A stretch of DNA of 45,078 nt from CAYWNA01 sp964459305 (GCA_964459305.1 CAYWNA010000093.1:1-45078), one strand, 5' to 3'; shown: positions 1-7,941, counted from the stretch's first letter. Numbers and translations: made by a program. Notes: generated by a model not told the origin, from the letters alone.

Positions 1-107
1 GTGATGATCGCACTTAGCGCGCATGAGATTCCGCGGCAGCTCGACTCCTGGTTGATGAAACACTGTGACACGGCTCGCCCGGCCCGGCCCGTATAGAAAA
101 TCCTCCA

Positions 108-1841
108 CTATTGCTGCCTGACGTAAAACGACGCATTGTAGATCCGCGGTTCGGCGCCTCGTTTCGGGGACGACAGACCGGGCGGCGCGGCCTCGGCATT
201 CGTGTAGACCCAAATTGCCTCGGTGCAATTGACCAGCACTTCCTCCCGTGAGTCGCCCAACACGTCGAAATGCTGGACGAAATACTGACCGTAGGCGCCG
301 CCTTGTTTTGCTGGGGAAAAGGGGAACTCGGCGGCCACTTGGCCTTTGCCGTCGACCAACACAGGCGGTCCGCACGCGCGCCGATACAGGCAGACGAAGC
401 TCCGGTTCGGCTCGCCGGTCCAGCCGTCGATCGTACTGGCGATGGTCAAGCCGCCCTGCGGAGGCGTGTGCCACAGCTCCGTGCCGTCCTTGAGGTAGCA
501 ATAGACGATGCCCCCATTGGCTGAAGAGGCGGAGATGCGGTCGACGAACACCGCCTGTTTTCCCTGGCGGTCGGGGCAAAAGGCTCCGATCACCGCATGC
601 TGAGAATGCACGTGCGGCTTCGTGAATAACGCCTCGCCGCCGGCCGCCATGAGCGCGGAGATCCTGCTGCATGCAATGGCTACCTCCGGTATCCCGTCAC
701 CGTCCATGTCGTCCGCGTCAACCGCGTCGTTGTGCGAACCGAACTCAGGGTGATCCCAGATCACATTGCCGTCGTGGCTATAGAGGCGGTATCCGCAGAT
801 CAACTCGTCGTGACCGTCCCGGTCAATGTCGATGTTCATGGGGTAATGGCCGCAGTTGACCTTCGATTCCCAGAGTAGGTTCATCTGGTTGTCGAAAGCC
901 CAAATGTGGCTGTATCGGTCCTTGATCAGCAGGTCGCCTGGTCTCTGGGCGCCCGTAAAGTTGGCGATCAGGATCGAATCGTTGGAGGGGACTTGGTGCT
1001 CCTGCTCCACATCGCCTGTCCGCCCATCGAGGATCCTGAGTGTGCGGTCTTCGATGACCAGCACTTCGTTGTGGCCGTCGCCATCGATATCGTACACCTG
1101 CGCGGCGATATCCGAGGACAGTCGGGAGTTATCGGAGTCGGGTTTGCCTCGCTGCCAAAGCACCCGGTCCTGCAGATTGACTGCCGTGATGCAAGTAACC
1201 TGTTGTCCCGCACTCTGAAAGACCACGGCGTCCGCCTCGCCGTCCCCGTCGAGATCTCCGTAACGCACGACCATCCCACCGAAGTCGGCCAAGTCGATCT
1301 TACGCACACACTCGGGCCTGCCGACCGGCGTTCCTTTCACCAACACAGCGGGTGGCGGCACGGTGTACGATTCTTCCGGGTCGTAAGACTCGTCACGGGT
1401 CAGCAGGATCACATCCACGTAGGGACCGCCCTTCGAGTCCGTCAGGACAAGGGACGCAGGACCGGCCGGCAATTCGATCTTGCCGGCCCGGGTCCAGTTC
1501 GCTTCAGCCGTCCCGAGTTCCGTGGCCAAAGTCGCATCGTCGATGCGCACGCGGACGCTACGCCCCGGCGCCCCGTGCGATTGAACCCAGACATGCCACG
1601 CACCGGCCGTCGGAATCTGGATCGTCGTGGAAGGCTCACCGTCGCCGCATCGGATCATTTTGCCGTTGGAGCAAGGCGTGCCGCGAAGGTAGAGACTGGA
1701 TACGACGCGGCATCCCGCAAGGTTCAAGAACTCCTCAGCCTCTATGACGACCGGCTCAACATCCGCCGCCCGCAACGACTCGCCTGCGTTCACAATCACC
1801 AGGCAGCAAAAGAAAGCCCTTCGTTGTCGAGTGGATATCAT
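108..1841 (-). CDS. Secreted FG-GAP/VCBS-repeat protein
   Basis: 577 aa. The N-terminus has a basic stretch and a hydrophobic segment ending near AADVEP, which reads as a Sec signal peptide, so the protein is probably exported. Residues about 27-150 look like a carbohydrate-binding-type beta domain (RVRIDDATL, ASLVLTDSKGG). From about residue 180 there are repeated calcium-binding loops of the FG-GAP/VCBS type: DLDGDGEADAVV, DIDGDGHNEVLV, DIDRDGHDELIC and DMDGDGIPEVAIA. These form a seven-bladed beta-propeller in related proteins, including some rhamnogalacturonan lyases. A polysaccharide lyase or binding role is therefore possible, but no catalytic residues can be named. The ATG at 1841 has GGAG about 10 nt upstream. 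It lies only 21 nt downstream of the ceramidase-like remnant, so the two were probably once co-transcribed. Confidence 0.8.
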   Translation of the reverse strand: MISTRQRRAFFCCLVIVNAGESLRAADVEPVVIEAEEFLNLAGCRVVSSLYLRGTPCSNGKMIRCGDGEPSTTIQIPTAGAWHVWVQSHGAPGRSVRVRIDDATLATELGTAEANWTRAGKIELPAGPASLVLTDSKGGPYVDVILLTRDESYDPEESYTVPPPAVLVKGTPVGRPECVRKIDLADFGGMVVRYGDLDGDGEADAVVFQSAGQQVTCITAVNLQDRVLWQRGKPDSDNSRLSSDIAAQVYDIDGDGHNEVLVIEDRTLRILDGRTGDVEQEHQVPSNDSILIANFTGAQRPGDLLIKDRYSHIWAFDNQMNLLWESKVNCGHYPMNIDIDRDGHDELICGYRLYSHDGNVIWDHPEFGSHNDAVDADDMDGDGIPEVAIACSRISALMAAGGEALFTKPHVHSQHAVIGAFCPDRQGKQAVFVDRISASSANGGIVYCYLKDGTELWHTPPQGGLTIASTIDGWTGEPNRSFVCLYRRACGPPVLVDGKGQVAAEFPFSPAKQGGAYGQYFVQHFDVLGDSREEVLVNCTEAIWVYTNAEAAPPGLSSPKRGAEPRIYNASFYVRQQ

Positions 1842-1862
1842 AGTCAGCGTCTCCGTGGTTGC

Positions 1863-2100
1863 TCACTCTTCCAGCAATTCGCAGATCGTCTGTTTCATCA
1901 GAGTTTCACACGGGCCTGCGAGTGCCCAGGACTGTTCGTATCCGCCGCGGTCAGTGTAGATGCGGTCTTCGCCAATGTACCACATCGCGCAGTCACCGTA
2001 ACCGGCTACTGCGGCAAATGCATCTAGTGCCGATTGTTGGGCGGCAAGTTGGAATTGCATGAACGACTTGCCGGGCAGATGCAGAACGCGGACGACGCCG
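1863..2100 (-). pseudogene. C-terminal remnant of a neutral-ceramidase-like protein
   Basis: Reading on the minus strand from about 2100 to the stop at 1863 gives ...VRVLHLPGKSFMQF, then QLAAQQ, VAGYGDCAMWYIGED and GGYEQSW. This matches, from memory, the C-terminal part of planctomycete proteins related to neutral/alkaline non-lysosomal ceramidases (LPGE-F...QLAAQ...VA-YGD...WYIG). Only about 75-80 residues remain of a protein normally over 400 aa. Upstream of about 2100 the frame continues but the resemblance is lost (CPLCARG). An internal ATG at 2060 could give a 65-aa product, but nothing suggests that it is functional. I read this as the 3' end of a gene whose 5' part was deleted when the neighbouring foreign sequence arrived. 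The family assignment is from memory and moderate. Confidence 0.55.
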
Positions 2101-2364
2101 CGCGCACACAGCGGGCATTTGACAGAGACCGTTTTTTGAAACCGACCCCAACACCGTCTCCAATCGGTGACGCGCAGATTACCGCGCCCGATCTCAGCGA
2201 GACTCGGGCATGAAGAGAGAACTCAAAGGACTCAGGACTCATTGATTCGCTGAGCCCTTTGCTCGCTCCGTCCCCAACAAAGAGTCCTGACCCCCTTGAT
2301 CCTTCGCGCGATTGACGGAAAGGGGACAAGTATCAGCGCGGAAGTTGTACGAATCAGATGGATG

Positions 2365-2906
2365 GGAGTGTGACAGGGTTTCCTGCAGCACGGGCAAATC
2401 GCCGGCCGCGATGTCCTGAAACTCGTCCACCAGCAGCAGATCCGCGCTGATCCCACGGGCGGCATCTGCAGAATGGTACGCAGCCCTGACAAACACTTGC
2501 GATCGTTCGCGAACCACATATCCAAGACCTGAGGCCTGCGCGTCCTATCGCCAAGCAAAACACGACGGAGAATCGGACTCTGCTCCAGAGACGGCTGCAG
2601 TCTGACCTGGCTGAAAACCCGAGCCTGTTCCATTCTTGGAGACACGAACAGAATCTGGCTACCCGGGTTGTTCGAAGCCTCGTACAATATGGTGTTGACC
2701 AGGAAGGTGGACTTTCCGTCTGCCTTGAGCATCGCAGTACCAGGTTGCGCGCAGTGGAATCGTATATCGCCGGCAAGTAAGGTCGACCGGCGAACGAGAT
2801 CGGCTGGCGATTCAGATAGACGATTTTCTCACAGAAGCTAAGTTTTCCCATTGCCGCCGTCCTTGGCGTCCTTAATGACGAGCTCTAACTGGGCGCTGGT
2901 GAGCAT
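2365..2906 (-). pseudogene. Frameshifted phage terminase large subunit (ATPase part)
   Basis: A coherent ATPase can be pieced together across three frames. It begins at an ATG at 2906 (MLTSAQLELVIKDAKDGG) and continues after a shift near 2852 as GKLSFCEKIVYLNRQPISF. A second shift near 2725 restores a Walker A motif (SRQTGKST) followed by FLVNTILYEA. A third near 2515 leads into the Walker B region LLLVDEFQDIAAGDLPVLQ. Similarity stops at LSHS around 2365, so the rest of the ATPase and all of the nuclease domain are missing. Each lesion looks like a one-base indel. The CSRQ-xGKST and VDE-Q motifs are typical of phage terminase large subunits. It cannot be functional as read, and marks a decayed prophage or phage-related island. 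Confidence 0.7.
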
Positions 2907-2990
2907 GGGCTCGATCACGGCCATCATATGAACGCCAATGGCTCGAAGTAAACTGGCAGCCCACATCTCCCCGTTCGTAACCTCAGCGCT

Positions 2991-3203
2991 GTGGCTTCAC
3001 CTTACAGCCGGCCGTTTGCCGCTAGCGATCACACCGCTTGGGAGAAGGAATATGCGGCGAATGTCCGGGCCGAGTTTGAACGGCTACCGAGGATCACAAC
3101 CAAGCACCCTTCAATCGACGAGTTGCCCGACGAATGGCTATTCGATTGGTACGACTACGTGGACGAGGAAGATGCACTTCTGGCGGAGGCGATCCACAGA
3201 TGA
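2991..3203 (+). CDS. Small acidic protein coupled to the ThiF-like gene
   Basis: 70 aa from a GTG at 2991. The protein is rich in Asp, Glu, Trp and Tyr (DELPDEWLFDWYDYVDEEDA) and I do not recognise a family. Its stop overlaps the ATG of the next gene as ATGA, which supports translation and coupling with the E1-like protein. The start is uncertain. An ATG at 2928 lies in the same frame but is followed after seven codons by TAA at 2949. The frame is open from 2952, so either the GTG is correct or a longer gene has a nonsense mutation. Small proteins beside E1-like enzymes are sometimes modification substrates or partners. There is no C-terminal di-glycine here (it ends AIHR), so it does not look like a classical ubiquitin-like modifier. 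Confidence 0.45.
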   Translation: MASPYSRPFAASDHTAWEKEYAANVRAEFERLPRITTKHPSIDELPDEWLFDWYDYVDEEDALLAEAIHR

Positions 3204-3850
3204 CGACCAACACAGAACGTTTCTCGCGTCAACGGGATTTGGTGCCCTACGAGCGGCTGTCGACCATCCAGGTAACCGTGATTGGCGCGGGCGCGATCGG
3301 TCGCCAGGTTGCTCTACAGTTGACAGCGATCGGAGGCAGGCACCTCCCGCTCATCGATTCCGATTCGGTTGAGCTGACCAACGTCACGACTCAGGGGTAC
3401 TTGACGGATGACGTCGGTAGACCGAAGGTTGCGGCCGAGGCGATGCGACGCATTGATCCAAGAACTGAGGTTGAAACCGTACAGGATCGTTTTCGTCCGA
3501 AGCAGATCATCGGCGAGGCCATATTCTGTTGTGTCGATTCGATCAGCGCTCGTGGGGCGATTTGGCGATCCGTCAACTCTCGATGCGAATTCTGGATCGA
3601 CGGCAGAATGCTCGGTGAAGTCATTTGCGTACTGACGGTCAGTGATATCGCCGAACGTGAGCATTACGCATCTACGCTATTCGATCAAGCGGAAGCTCAG
3701 CGGGGAAGCTGCACATCGCGCAGCACGATCTATGCGGCAAGCATTGCCGCTGGGTTAGTGGTGCATCAGTTCACACGTTGGCTACGGGGACTGCCCACCG
3801 ACCGTGATGTGGCGCTGAATCTGCTTGCCGTCGACTGGGCGGTTTGCTGA
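3200..3850 (+). CDS. ThiF/E1-like adenylyltransferase family protein
   Basis: 216 aa. A Rossmann nucleotide-binding loop GAGAIG is at residues 29-34, followed by IDSDSVELTN (about 52-61), the E1-type acidic strand with conserved Asn. GRPK and CCVDSISAR correspond to the conserved Lys region and the C-x-D-x4-R motif of ThiF/HesA/MoeB enzymes. These enzymes adenylate the C-terminus of a ubiquitin-like or sulfur-carrier protein. The usual N-x-x-R-Q segment reads NVTTQ here, so the ATP-contacting Arg appears replaced by Thr. A late GSCTSRSTIYAASIAAG segment carries a Cys that could be the acceptor. The protein is shorter than typical ThiF/MoeB (about 240-250 aa) and has no zinc-binding CxxC pairs. 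The ATG at 3200 overlaps the preceding stop. The partner and substrate are unknown; a PRTRC-type or defence-type E1 is possible. Confidence 0.7.
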   Translation: MTTNTERFSRQRDLVPYERLSTIQVTVIGAGAIGRQVALQLTAIGGRHLPLIDSDSVELTNVTTQGYLTDDVGRPKVAAEAMRRIDPRTEVETVQDRFRPKQIIGEAIFCCVDSISARGAIWRSVNSRCEFWIDGRMLGEVICVLTVSDIAEREHYASTLFDQAEAQRGSCTSRSTIYAASIAAGLVVHQFTRWLRGLPTDRDVALNLLAVDWAVC

Positions 3851-3973
3851 AACGTCACCTGGCCGAGAACGTTGAAAGGACCGCTGGAAAGCGAAGCTCC
3901 CTCGCCCCTCCGGCGGTGGTCTTGCAGTCTACCCTGAGCGAGAAACGCAACGTCGTCCAAGTTCATTACGCGT

Positions 3974-4012
3974 GCCGGCTGCCGAAGGGCAGCCGGCCTT
4001 TCGTCTTTTTTC
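3974..4012 (+). terminator. Rho-independent terminator after the ThiF-like gene
   Basis: GCCGGCTGCC and GGCAGCCGGC form a perfect 10-bp stem around a GAAG loop (3974-3997), followed by CTTTCGTCTTTTTTC. It lies 123 nt after the stop of the ThiF-like gene. The rest of the gap to 4234 has no convincing gene; it holds one more short hairpin (CCGTTCG/CGAACGG, 4062-4079) without a T tract. Confidence 0.8.
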
Positions 4013-4234
4013 AGCTACTGGACCCCCAAACAGGAGCCGCGCAAAGGGCCAATCTCTCTCGCCGTTCGCTCACGAACGGTCTCAGTTTGACCCAATGTGA
4101 GATGAAGCCGTATTTTTTCACTTGTACACGAGCGTACTTGATTTACAGACAAAAACTTCCAGAAATGCCCGGAGGATGCCGTAGGGTCTGGAGCCGACGT
4201 CCCGTGACCGTTTGCCGAGGCGAGAGGTGCGGTT

Positions 4235-5563
4235 TTAGGTGTTGCAGATGCCGTACTGACGCATTTTTCGCCACAGGGTTGATCTGTGCATGCCGAGCTC
4301 GCTGGCTGTCTTGATGCGGTCTCCGTGGTTGCGGGCCAAGCATTCTTGGATCACGGCTGCGGGGGAGGAGTCGCCGAATCGTGCCGAGGAATTGCCGTTT
4401 TTCTGTACTGCTGCGACGATACGTTGCGGCAGGTGCTCGACTTCGATGAGTTCACCGCGGCAGAGAACAAAGGCGTGCTCGATGGCGTTCTCCAGCTCGC
4501 GGACGTTGCCTGGCCAATCGTATCGCCGCAACAAGGCCATCACATCGTCGGAGGCGCGGGCAATGGGCTTTCGCTGCTTTTCCCGGAACTGCTCGACGAA
4601 GTGATTGACCAGCCGGGGCAGGTCTTCCAACCTCTCACCAAGAGGCGGGACCTCCAGGTTTACGACATTGATCCGGTAGTAGAGGTCTTCGCGAAAGTCC
4701 CCCTCCGCGACCATGGCTTCGAGGTCGCGGTTCGTGGACGAGAGGATACGGGCGTCCGTATGCAGGGTGCGCGTCGAGCCTAACGGCTGGAACTCGCCGT
4801 TGTTCAGTACTCGCAGCAGTTTGACCTGGAGGGCCAGTGGCATTTCGGCGATTTCGTCCAACAGGAGCGTACCTCCGGACGCAATTTGAAATTGTCCGGG
4901 CTTGTCGCGTTTGGCGTCCGTAAAAGCCCCCTTGACGTAGCCGAACAGTTCGGATTCCAGGAGCGTCTCCGGCAGCGCGGCGCAGTTCACGCGGACATAG
5001 GGTCCGTGCTGCCGCGGACTGAGGTTGTGGATTGCTTGTGCGATCAGCTCCTTGCCGGAGCCGCTAGGACCTTGAATGAGGACGTTGCACTCTGCAGTAG
5101 CCACTTCCGGCAGTAGCTCCAGCATGTGATGCATTCGTCCGTTGTCGCTCCGCAGGTTCGCAAACGCATCCATTCGGCTGATCCGTTCCCGCAGCGCCTC
5201 TTCCACGGACAGGTCACGAAAGAACTCGACCGCCCCAACCACTTCCCCGCTCTTGTCCCGTAGGATGGTGGTGCTGACGCTGATCGGAAGCGGCCGACCG
5301 TCGCGAGTCACAATGGTAACACGAACGTTCGAGACGGGACTTCCGTCCGCCAGCGTGTGACGCAGGGCGCAGCGGGACTGACAGATCTCGGTTCGGAAGA
5401 TGTCAAAGCAGTAACGGCCAACCGCCTGTTGCCGGGTAAAACCGGTCATTTTCTCAGCGGCACGGTTGAACGACGTGATTCGGCAGTCGTGATCGGTTGT
5501 AAATACACCGTCCGTGATGCTATCGAAGATAACGGCTGCGATTTTTCGGGTGGTCGCTTCCAT
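4235..5563 (-). CDS. Sigma-54-dependent activator with Cys-containing PAS domain
   Basis: 442 aa from the ATG at 5563, where PAS homology begins; the open frame extends upstream without resemblance. Residues about 8-120 are a PAS domain with Cys52, Cys61 and Cys65 (C-x8-C-x3-C). Residues about 135-370 are the AAA+ domain: Walker A GPSGSGKE, Walker B GGTLLLDEI and a downstream FRxDLYYRINV segment (FREDLYYRINV). The sigma-54 contact loop reads GAFTDA instead of GAFTGA. A Fis-type helix-turn-helix closes the protein (KTASELGMHRSTLWRKMRQYGI). Known activators of this class bind upstream sites and remodel sigma-54 polymerase; the PAS cysteines suggest redox or metal sensing, which is inference. 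It lies downstream of the DUF1847/USP operon, and sigma-54 promoters surround it, so it is a good candidate regulator of the Hdr/MetF genes. Confidence 0.9.
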   Translation of the reverse strand: MEATTRKIAAVIFDSITDGVFTTDHDCRITSFNRAAEKMTGFTRQQAVGRYCFDIFRTEICQSRCALRHTLADGSPVSNVRVTIVTRDGRPLPISVSTTILRDKSGEVVGAVEFFRDLSVEEALRERISRMDAFANLRSDNGRMHHMLELLPEVATAECNVLIQGPSGSGKELIAQAIHNLSPRQHGPYVRVNCAALPETLLESELFGYVKGAFTDAKRDKPGQFQIASGGTLLLDEIAEMPLALQVKLLRVLNNGEFQPLGSTRTLHTDARILSSTNRDLEAMVAEGDFREDLYYRINVVNLEVPPLGERLEDLPRLVNHFVEQFREKQRKPIARASDDVMALLRRYDWPGNVRELENAIEHAFVLCRGELIEVEHLPQRIVAAVQKNGNSSARFGDSSPAAVIQECLARNHGDRIKTASELGMHRSTLWRKMRQYGICNT

Positions 5564-5790
5564 GTTGTGATTCGTCTTGTCATGTTCAATGCAGCGGGGA
5601 TCGCAGCGGGTGGCTTTGGGCTTCCGGCTGGGGATAGCCGGCAAGGTCGCAGACCTTCGTCGCTCGACCAAATCTCCCCCTATTGCCATTCTACGACAAT
5701 CGCGCCCGTTTGGCGATGGCATCGAACGACTTGGAGTTGACCGGTCTTCCAGGCAGACCGGTTCATCATCCAGTTCCTGCGAACGATTCA

Positions 5791-6327
5791 TCACAGTGCC
5801 CCGACTTCTTCAGGCACCGCAAGCGATTGCCACTCGTCCTCCGCCAGTCCGAGCTGCCAGCTCACGAGCGTGGCTGGGGGGTTGAGATAGAGCTGGTTCG
5901 GCCGATCCGGTCCGACGAGCACGATGGGACCATTGAACCGGTAAGCAAATGCCTCGATGGAGTCACGGCCAAACGGCGCTCCGTGTTCAAGATACCCAAG
6001 TACCATGGCCTGGTACTCCTGGCGGAACAAGCATCGCCGCAATTCGGTGGCCACCAAGTCTTCGCAAACGCGGAAGCCGACGTCCACAAAGTCGCCCAAC
6101 TTGTCGTCGTAGTACTCTCGAACGCGACGGTCCAAAGCAACAATCTCATCCTCCTCCAACTCGTCGGATGGCCCGCCGGAAGACGGCCATTCCAGCCGTG
6201 GGAAGTAGAAAATATTGAGCCGGTGCTCCAGCCGCTTGGCCAGAGACAAGGCGAACTCGAATGCCCAGTCTCCTTGTCGTGAGAAGTGGGCACAGAAACC
6301 AACGTCTTTCAAAGCCATAGTCGTCAC
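5791..6327 (-). CDS. UspA-like universal stress family protein
   Basis: 178 aa. The fold resembles a single UspA domain: an N-terminal strand (LKDVGFCAHFS), a long helix (WAFEFALSLAKRLEHRLNIFYFP), and a late AMVLGYLEHGAPFGRDSIEAFAYRFNGPIVLVGPD segment comparable to the G-x2-G-x9-G-(S/T) nucleotide-binding tail, here degenerate. ATP binding is therefore uncertain. The start ATG overlaps the stop of the upstream DUF1847 gene by 4 nt, so the two are translated together from the sigma-54 promoter at 7324-7339. Usp proteins next to redox enzymes often modulate them or serve as stress signals. The specific role here cannot be read from sequence. A gap of 227 nt separates it from the PAS activator. 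Confidence 0.6.
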   Translation of the reverse strand: MTTMALKDVGFCAHFSRQGDWAFEFALSLAKRLEHRLNIFYFPRLEWPSSGGPSDELEEDEIVALDRRVREYYDDKLGDFVDVGFRVCEDLVATELRRCLFRQEYQAMVLGYLEHGAPFGRDSIEAFAYRFNGPIVLVGPDRPNQLYLNPPATLVSWQLGLAEDEWQSLAVPEEVGAL

Positions 6328-7298
6328 GGTTCAACTCCTTGCCATGTTGGAGGAAACGAAGAAGCCGTCGCGGGATGGTTCCCGTCGGCAAGCTCCGTCA
6401 AGTAGTAGTCTGAATACAGGGCGCCCACGGGATTATTCGCCAGCGAGCGATCCTTCACGAAGAGCGTTGTCACCGGGGCGCGGCTGTGTTGCGCAAAAAT
6501 CAAGTCACAACCGATGCACAATCCGACGATTGCGTTGATCTCTGTGCCGCGGCGGTTCAGTTCGGCAGCCTGTCCGGTTGGATTGCAGGCAATGTGACAG
6601 GGGCGCGAGGGAACCTCTTCCTCCGAGATCCGTCGGCCACCGATCTTGCAGCACACCGGCGTGACCTGAAGAAATCGCCGAAGCAGGTGCGCCAAGATGT
6701 GAGTTTCCCGGTACAGTTCGACGCAGAACGCGATCCCCACATGCTCGCAACCCACCCCGTGGCAGAAGTGAACGAATTCCGCGACACGACATAACTTTCG
6801 CTCGGTCTCGCACGCAATGTCCGTTGCCGCTTCGAGAAGTACCACTTCACCTGCGTCCGGCGCTTGACAGTGCAAATCCGGCACCAAACCCGGGCAAGGC
6901 TGCCCGTCCAGGCACACTCGATTCCAGCACCGAAGACAATCCATGGCTTCATCACGCGGCGAGCCCGAAAGCCCGGCGTACGTACCGTACCCAGGCCGGA
7001 GGTTTCCGCTTGCCAGCCGGGAAAGGATCTGGTCCACATCACCAGCGACATCTGGGATGACGCGAATTCCGAGACTGTCTCCATCCTCGACGAAGCTAGC
7101 ATCCGCGGCTCCGCAGACAAAAACGTCGATCCCCAGGGCGGCCAACCAATCCAACCATTCGGCATCGCCCGCCTGTTCCGTGTTGACGATGTGCTGCTGC
7201 GCGGGCCGACCATCAACGATCTCGGCCACGAGGATCGTACGCGAATACCCGAATCGCGGTGACACGCGGTTTGCGTATAATGGTATTGCCACTTTCAT
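6324..7298 (-). CDS. NifX/NifB-like plus DUF1847 metal-binding protein
   Basis: 324 aa from the ATG at 7298 (GAGGAG upstream); the frame is open further up, but the promoter at 7324-7339 rules out a longer start. Residues 1 to about 107 match the dinitrogenase iron-molybdenum cofactor (NifX/NifB) domain: MKVAIPLYANRVSPRFG at the N-terminus, then VFVCGAAD. The remainder is a cysteine-rich DUF1847 domain: DCLRCWNRVC, FCHGVGCEHVGIAFC, VCCKIGG, CNPTGQAAELNRRGT, GLCIGCDLIF, VKDRSLANNP. DUF1847 proteins occur in anaerobes and presumably bind metal or an Fe-S cluster; their function is not established. The fusion to a cofactor-binding NifX domain suggests metal-cofactor carriage or sensing. It is the first gene of a sigma-54-driven operon with the Usp gene, transcribed away from the Hdr operon. 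Confidence 0.8.
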   Translation of the reverse strand: MKVAIPLYANRVSPRFGYSRTILVAEIVDGRPAQQHIVNTEQAGDAEWLDWLAALGIDVFVCGAADASFVEDGDSLGIRVIPDVAGDVDQILSRLASGNLRPGYGTYAGLSGSPRDEAMDCLRCWNRVCLDGQPCPGLVPDLHCQAPDAGEVVLLEAATDIACETERKLCRVAEFVHFCHGVGCEHVGIAFCVELYRETHILAHLLRRFLQVTPVCCKIGGRRISEEEVPSRPCHIACNPTGQAAELNRRGTEINAIVGLCIGCDLIFAQHSRAPVTTLFVKDRSLANNPVGALYSDYYLTELADGNHPATASSFPPTWQGVEP

Positions 7299-7323
7299 GA
7301 GAGGCTCTCCTCGACAATGCACA

Positions 7324-7339
7324 TGCAATTGGCGAGCCA
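7324..7339 (-). promoter_or_regulatory. Sigma-54 promoter of the DUF1847 operon
   Basis: Minus strand TGGCTCGCCAATTGCA. The GG (7338-7337) and GC (7326-7325) are separated by exactly 10 nt as required for -24/-12 promoters. The expected start near 7313 gives a leader of about 15 nt with GAGGAG before the ATG at 7298. Confidence 0.8.
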
Positions 7340-7406
7340 TATTCTTTCTTACCTGCAAATCAGCGTTAGAAGTGGCAAGGTGCTGTGCAAACGCTATCGA
7401 AATCAC

Positions 7407-7445
7407 GTTGCACGAAATGTTGCATGCAACGTCGCGTTGCACAAC
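7407..7445. promoter_or_regulatory. TTGCA palindromes, probable activator-binding sites
   Basis: GTTGCAC occurs at the left edge and again in the right part (GTTGCACAAC). Between them lies the perfect palindrome TTGCATGCAA (7420-7429). The cluster is about 70-105 bp upstream of the -24 element at 7338, the usual distance for sigma-54 enhancer sites. Related TTGC arrays lie at 17915-17955 and 44628-44684. Confidence 0.55.
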
Positions 7446-7832
7446 TTGAAACACGCTCACCGTGTCCGCCGTGGGCAGGAAGAAAAAACGGTTTCTCCGA
7501 CTGGACGGCGCCACTCCATAGCGCAGACACCGTTTTTTGGCCACGAAGAAACCGCAATATCTCAGCCCTGGGCATAACGCAGCAGCGATAGCTGCGGAGC
7601 TCCGTTCTGGATAGAGATGGCGTCACCGACCGAGGCCCTTTAAGGGCGAAACAACAGAAGATCCCATAGTCACCGCCTGTTTCGCGCTGATAGGGCTGCC
7701 GGATCTTCTTGACACCCTTCCCAGCACGGCGGCAACACTCGTGGGACCCGTGTTGCCTTGCCCTGGGCTGATATGTGCGACGTCTTCGGCGCAAGGATTC
7801 CGTCTTCCCATAAGACTGGATGCGATGGCTCT
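7446..7832. other. Divergent regulatory region between the two sigma-54 operons
   Basis: There is no convincing gene here. It contains a 10-bp inverted repeat, AAAAAACGGT (7483-7492) and ACCGTTTTTT (7529-7538), with a 36-bp spacer. It also contains GGCAACAC (7731-7738) with GTGTTGCC (7750-7757), an 8-bp inverted repeat with an 11-bp spacer. The second pair is centred about 90 bp upstream of the Hdr -24 element and is the best candidate for its enhancer site. Confidence 0.5.
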
Positions 7833-7848
7833 CGGCACAAATCTTGCA
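7833..7848 (+). promoter_or_regulatory. Sigma-54 promoter of the Hdr-MetFV operon
   Basis: CGGCACAAATCTTGCA, with GG (7834-7835) and GC (7846-7847) exactly 10 nt apart. It is nearly identical to the promoter at 44551-44566 (CGGCACAACACTTGCA). The expected start near 7859 gives a leader of about 80 nt before the GTG at 7942. Confidence 0.85.
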
Positions 7849-7941
7849 AGTACCTCGGCATTGACGGAGAAAATGTGACATCACGAGTGAATCCGGCGCG
7901 AAGTCGGGCAACACCGAAACGCCAGGGGGACAACGCAAGCC

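Noticed and set aside
906..2027. Long open frame on the plus strand
   Set aside because: It is the antisense shadow of the FG-GAP gene, a common effect of high GC; the minus-strand product has a signal peptide and domain repeats.
2952..2990. Possible upstream extension of the small acidic protein
   Set aside because: The frame is open only from 2952. An ATG at 2928 is followed by TAA at 2949, so there is no better start than the GTG at 2991.
5564..5794. N-terminal extension of the PAS activator
   Set aside because: The frame is open to 5794 but shows no resemblance to any domain, and PAS homology begins at the ATG at 5563.
7483..7538. AAAAAACGGT/ACCGTTTTTT inverted repeat as a terminator
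   Set aside because: The 36-nt spacer is too long for a typical terminator hairpin and no gene ends nearby. It is kept only as an unexplained repeat.
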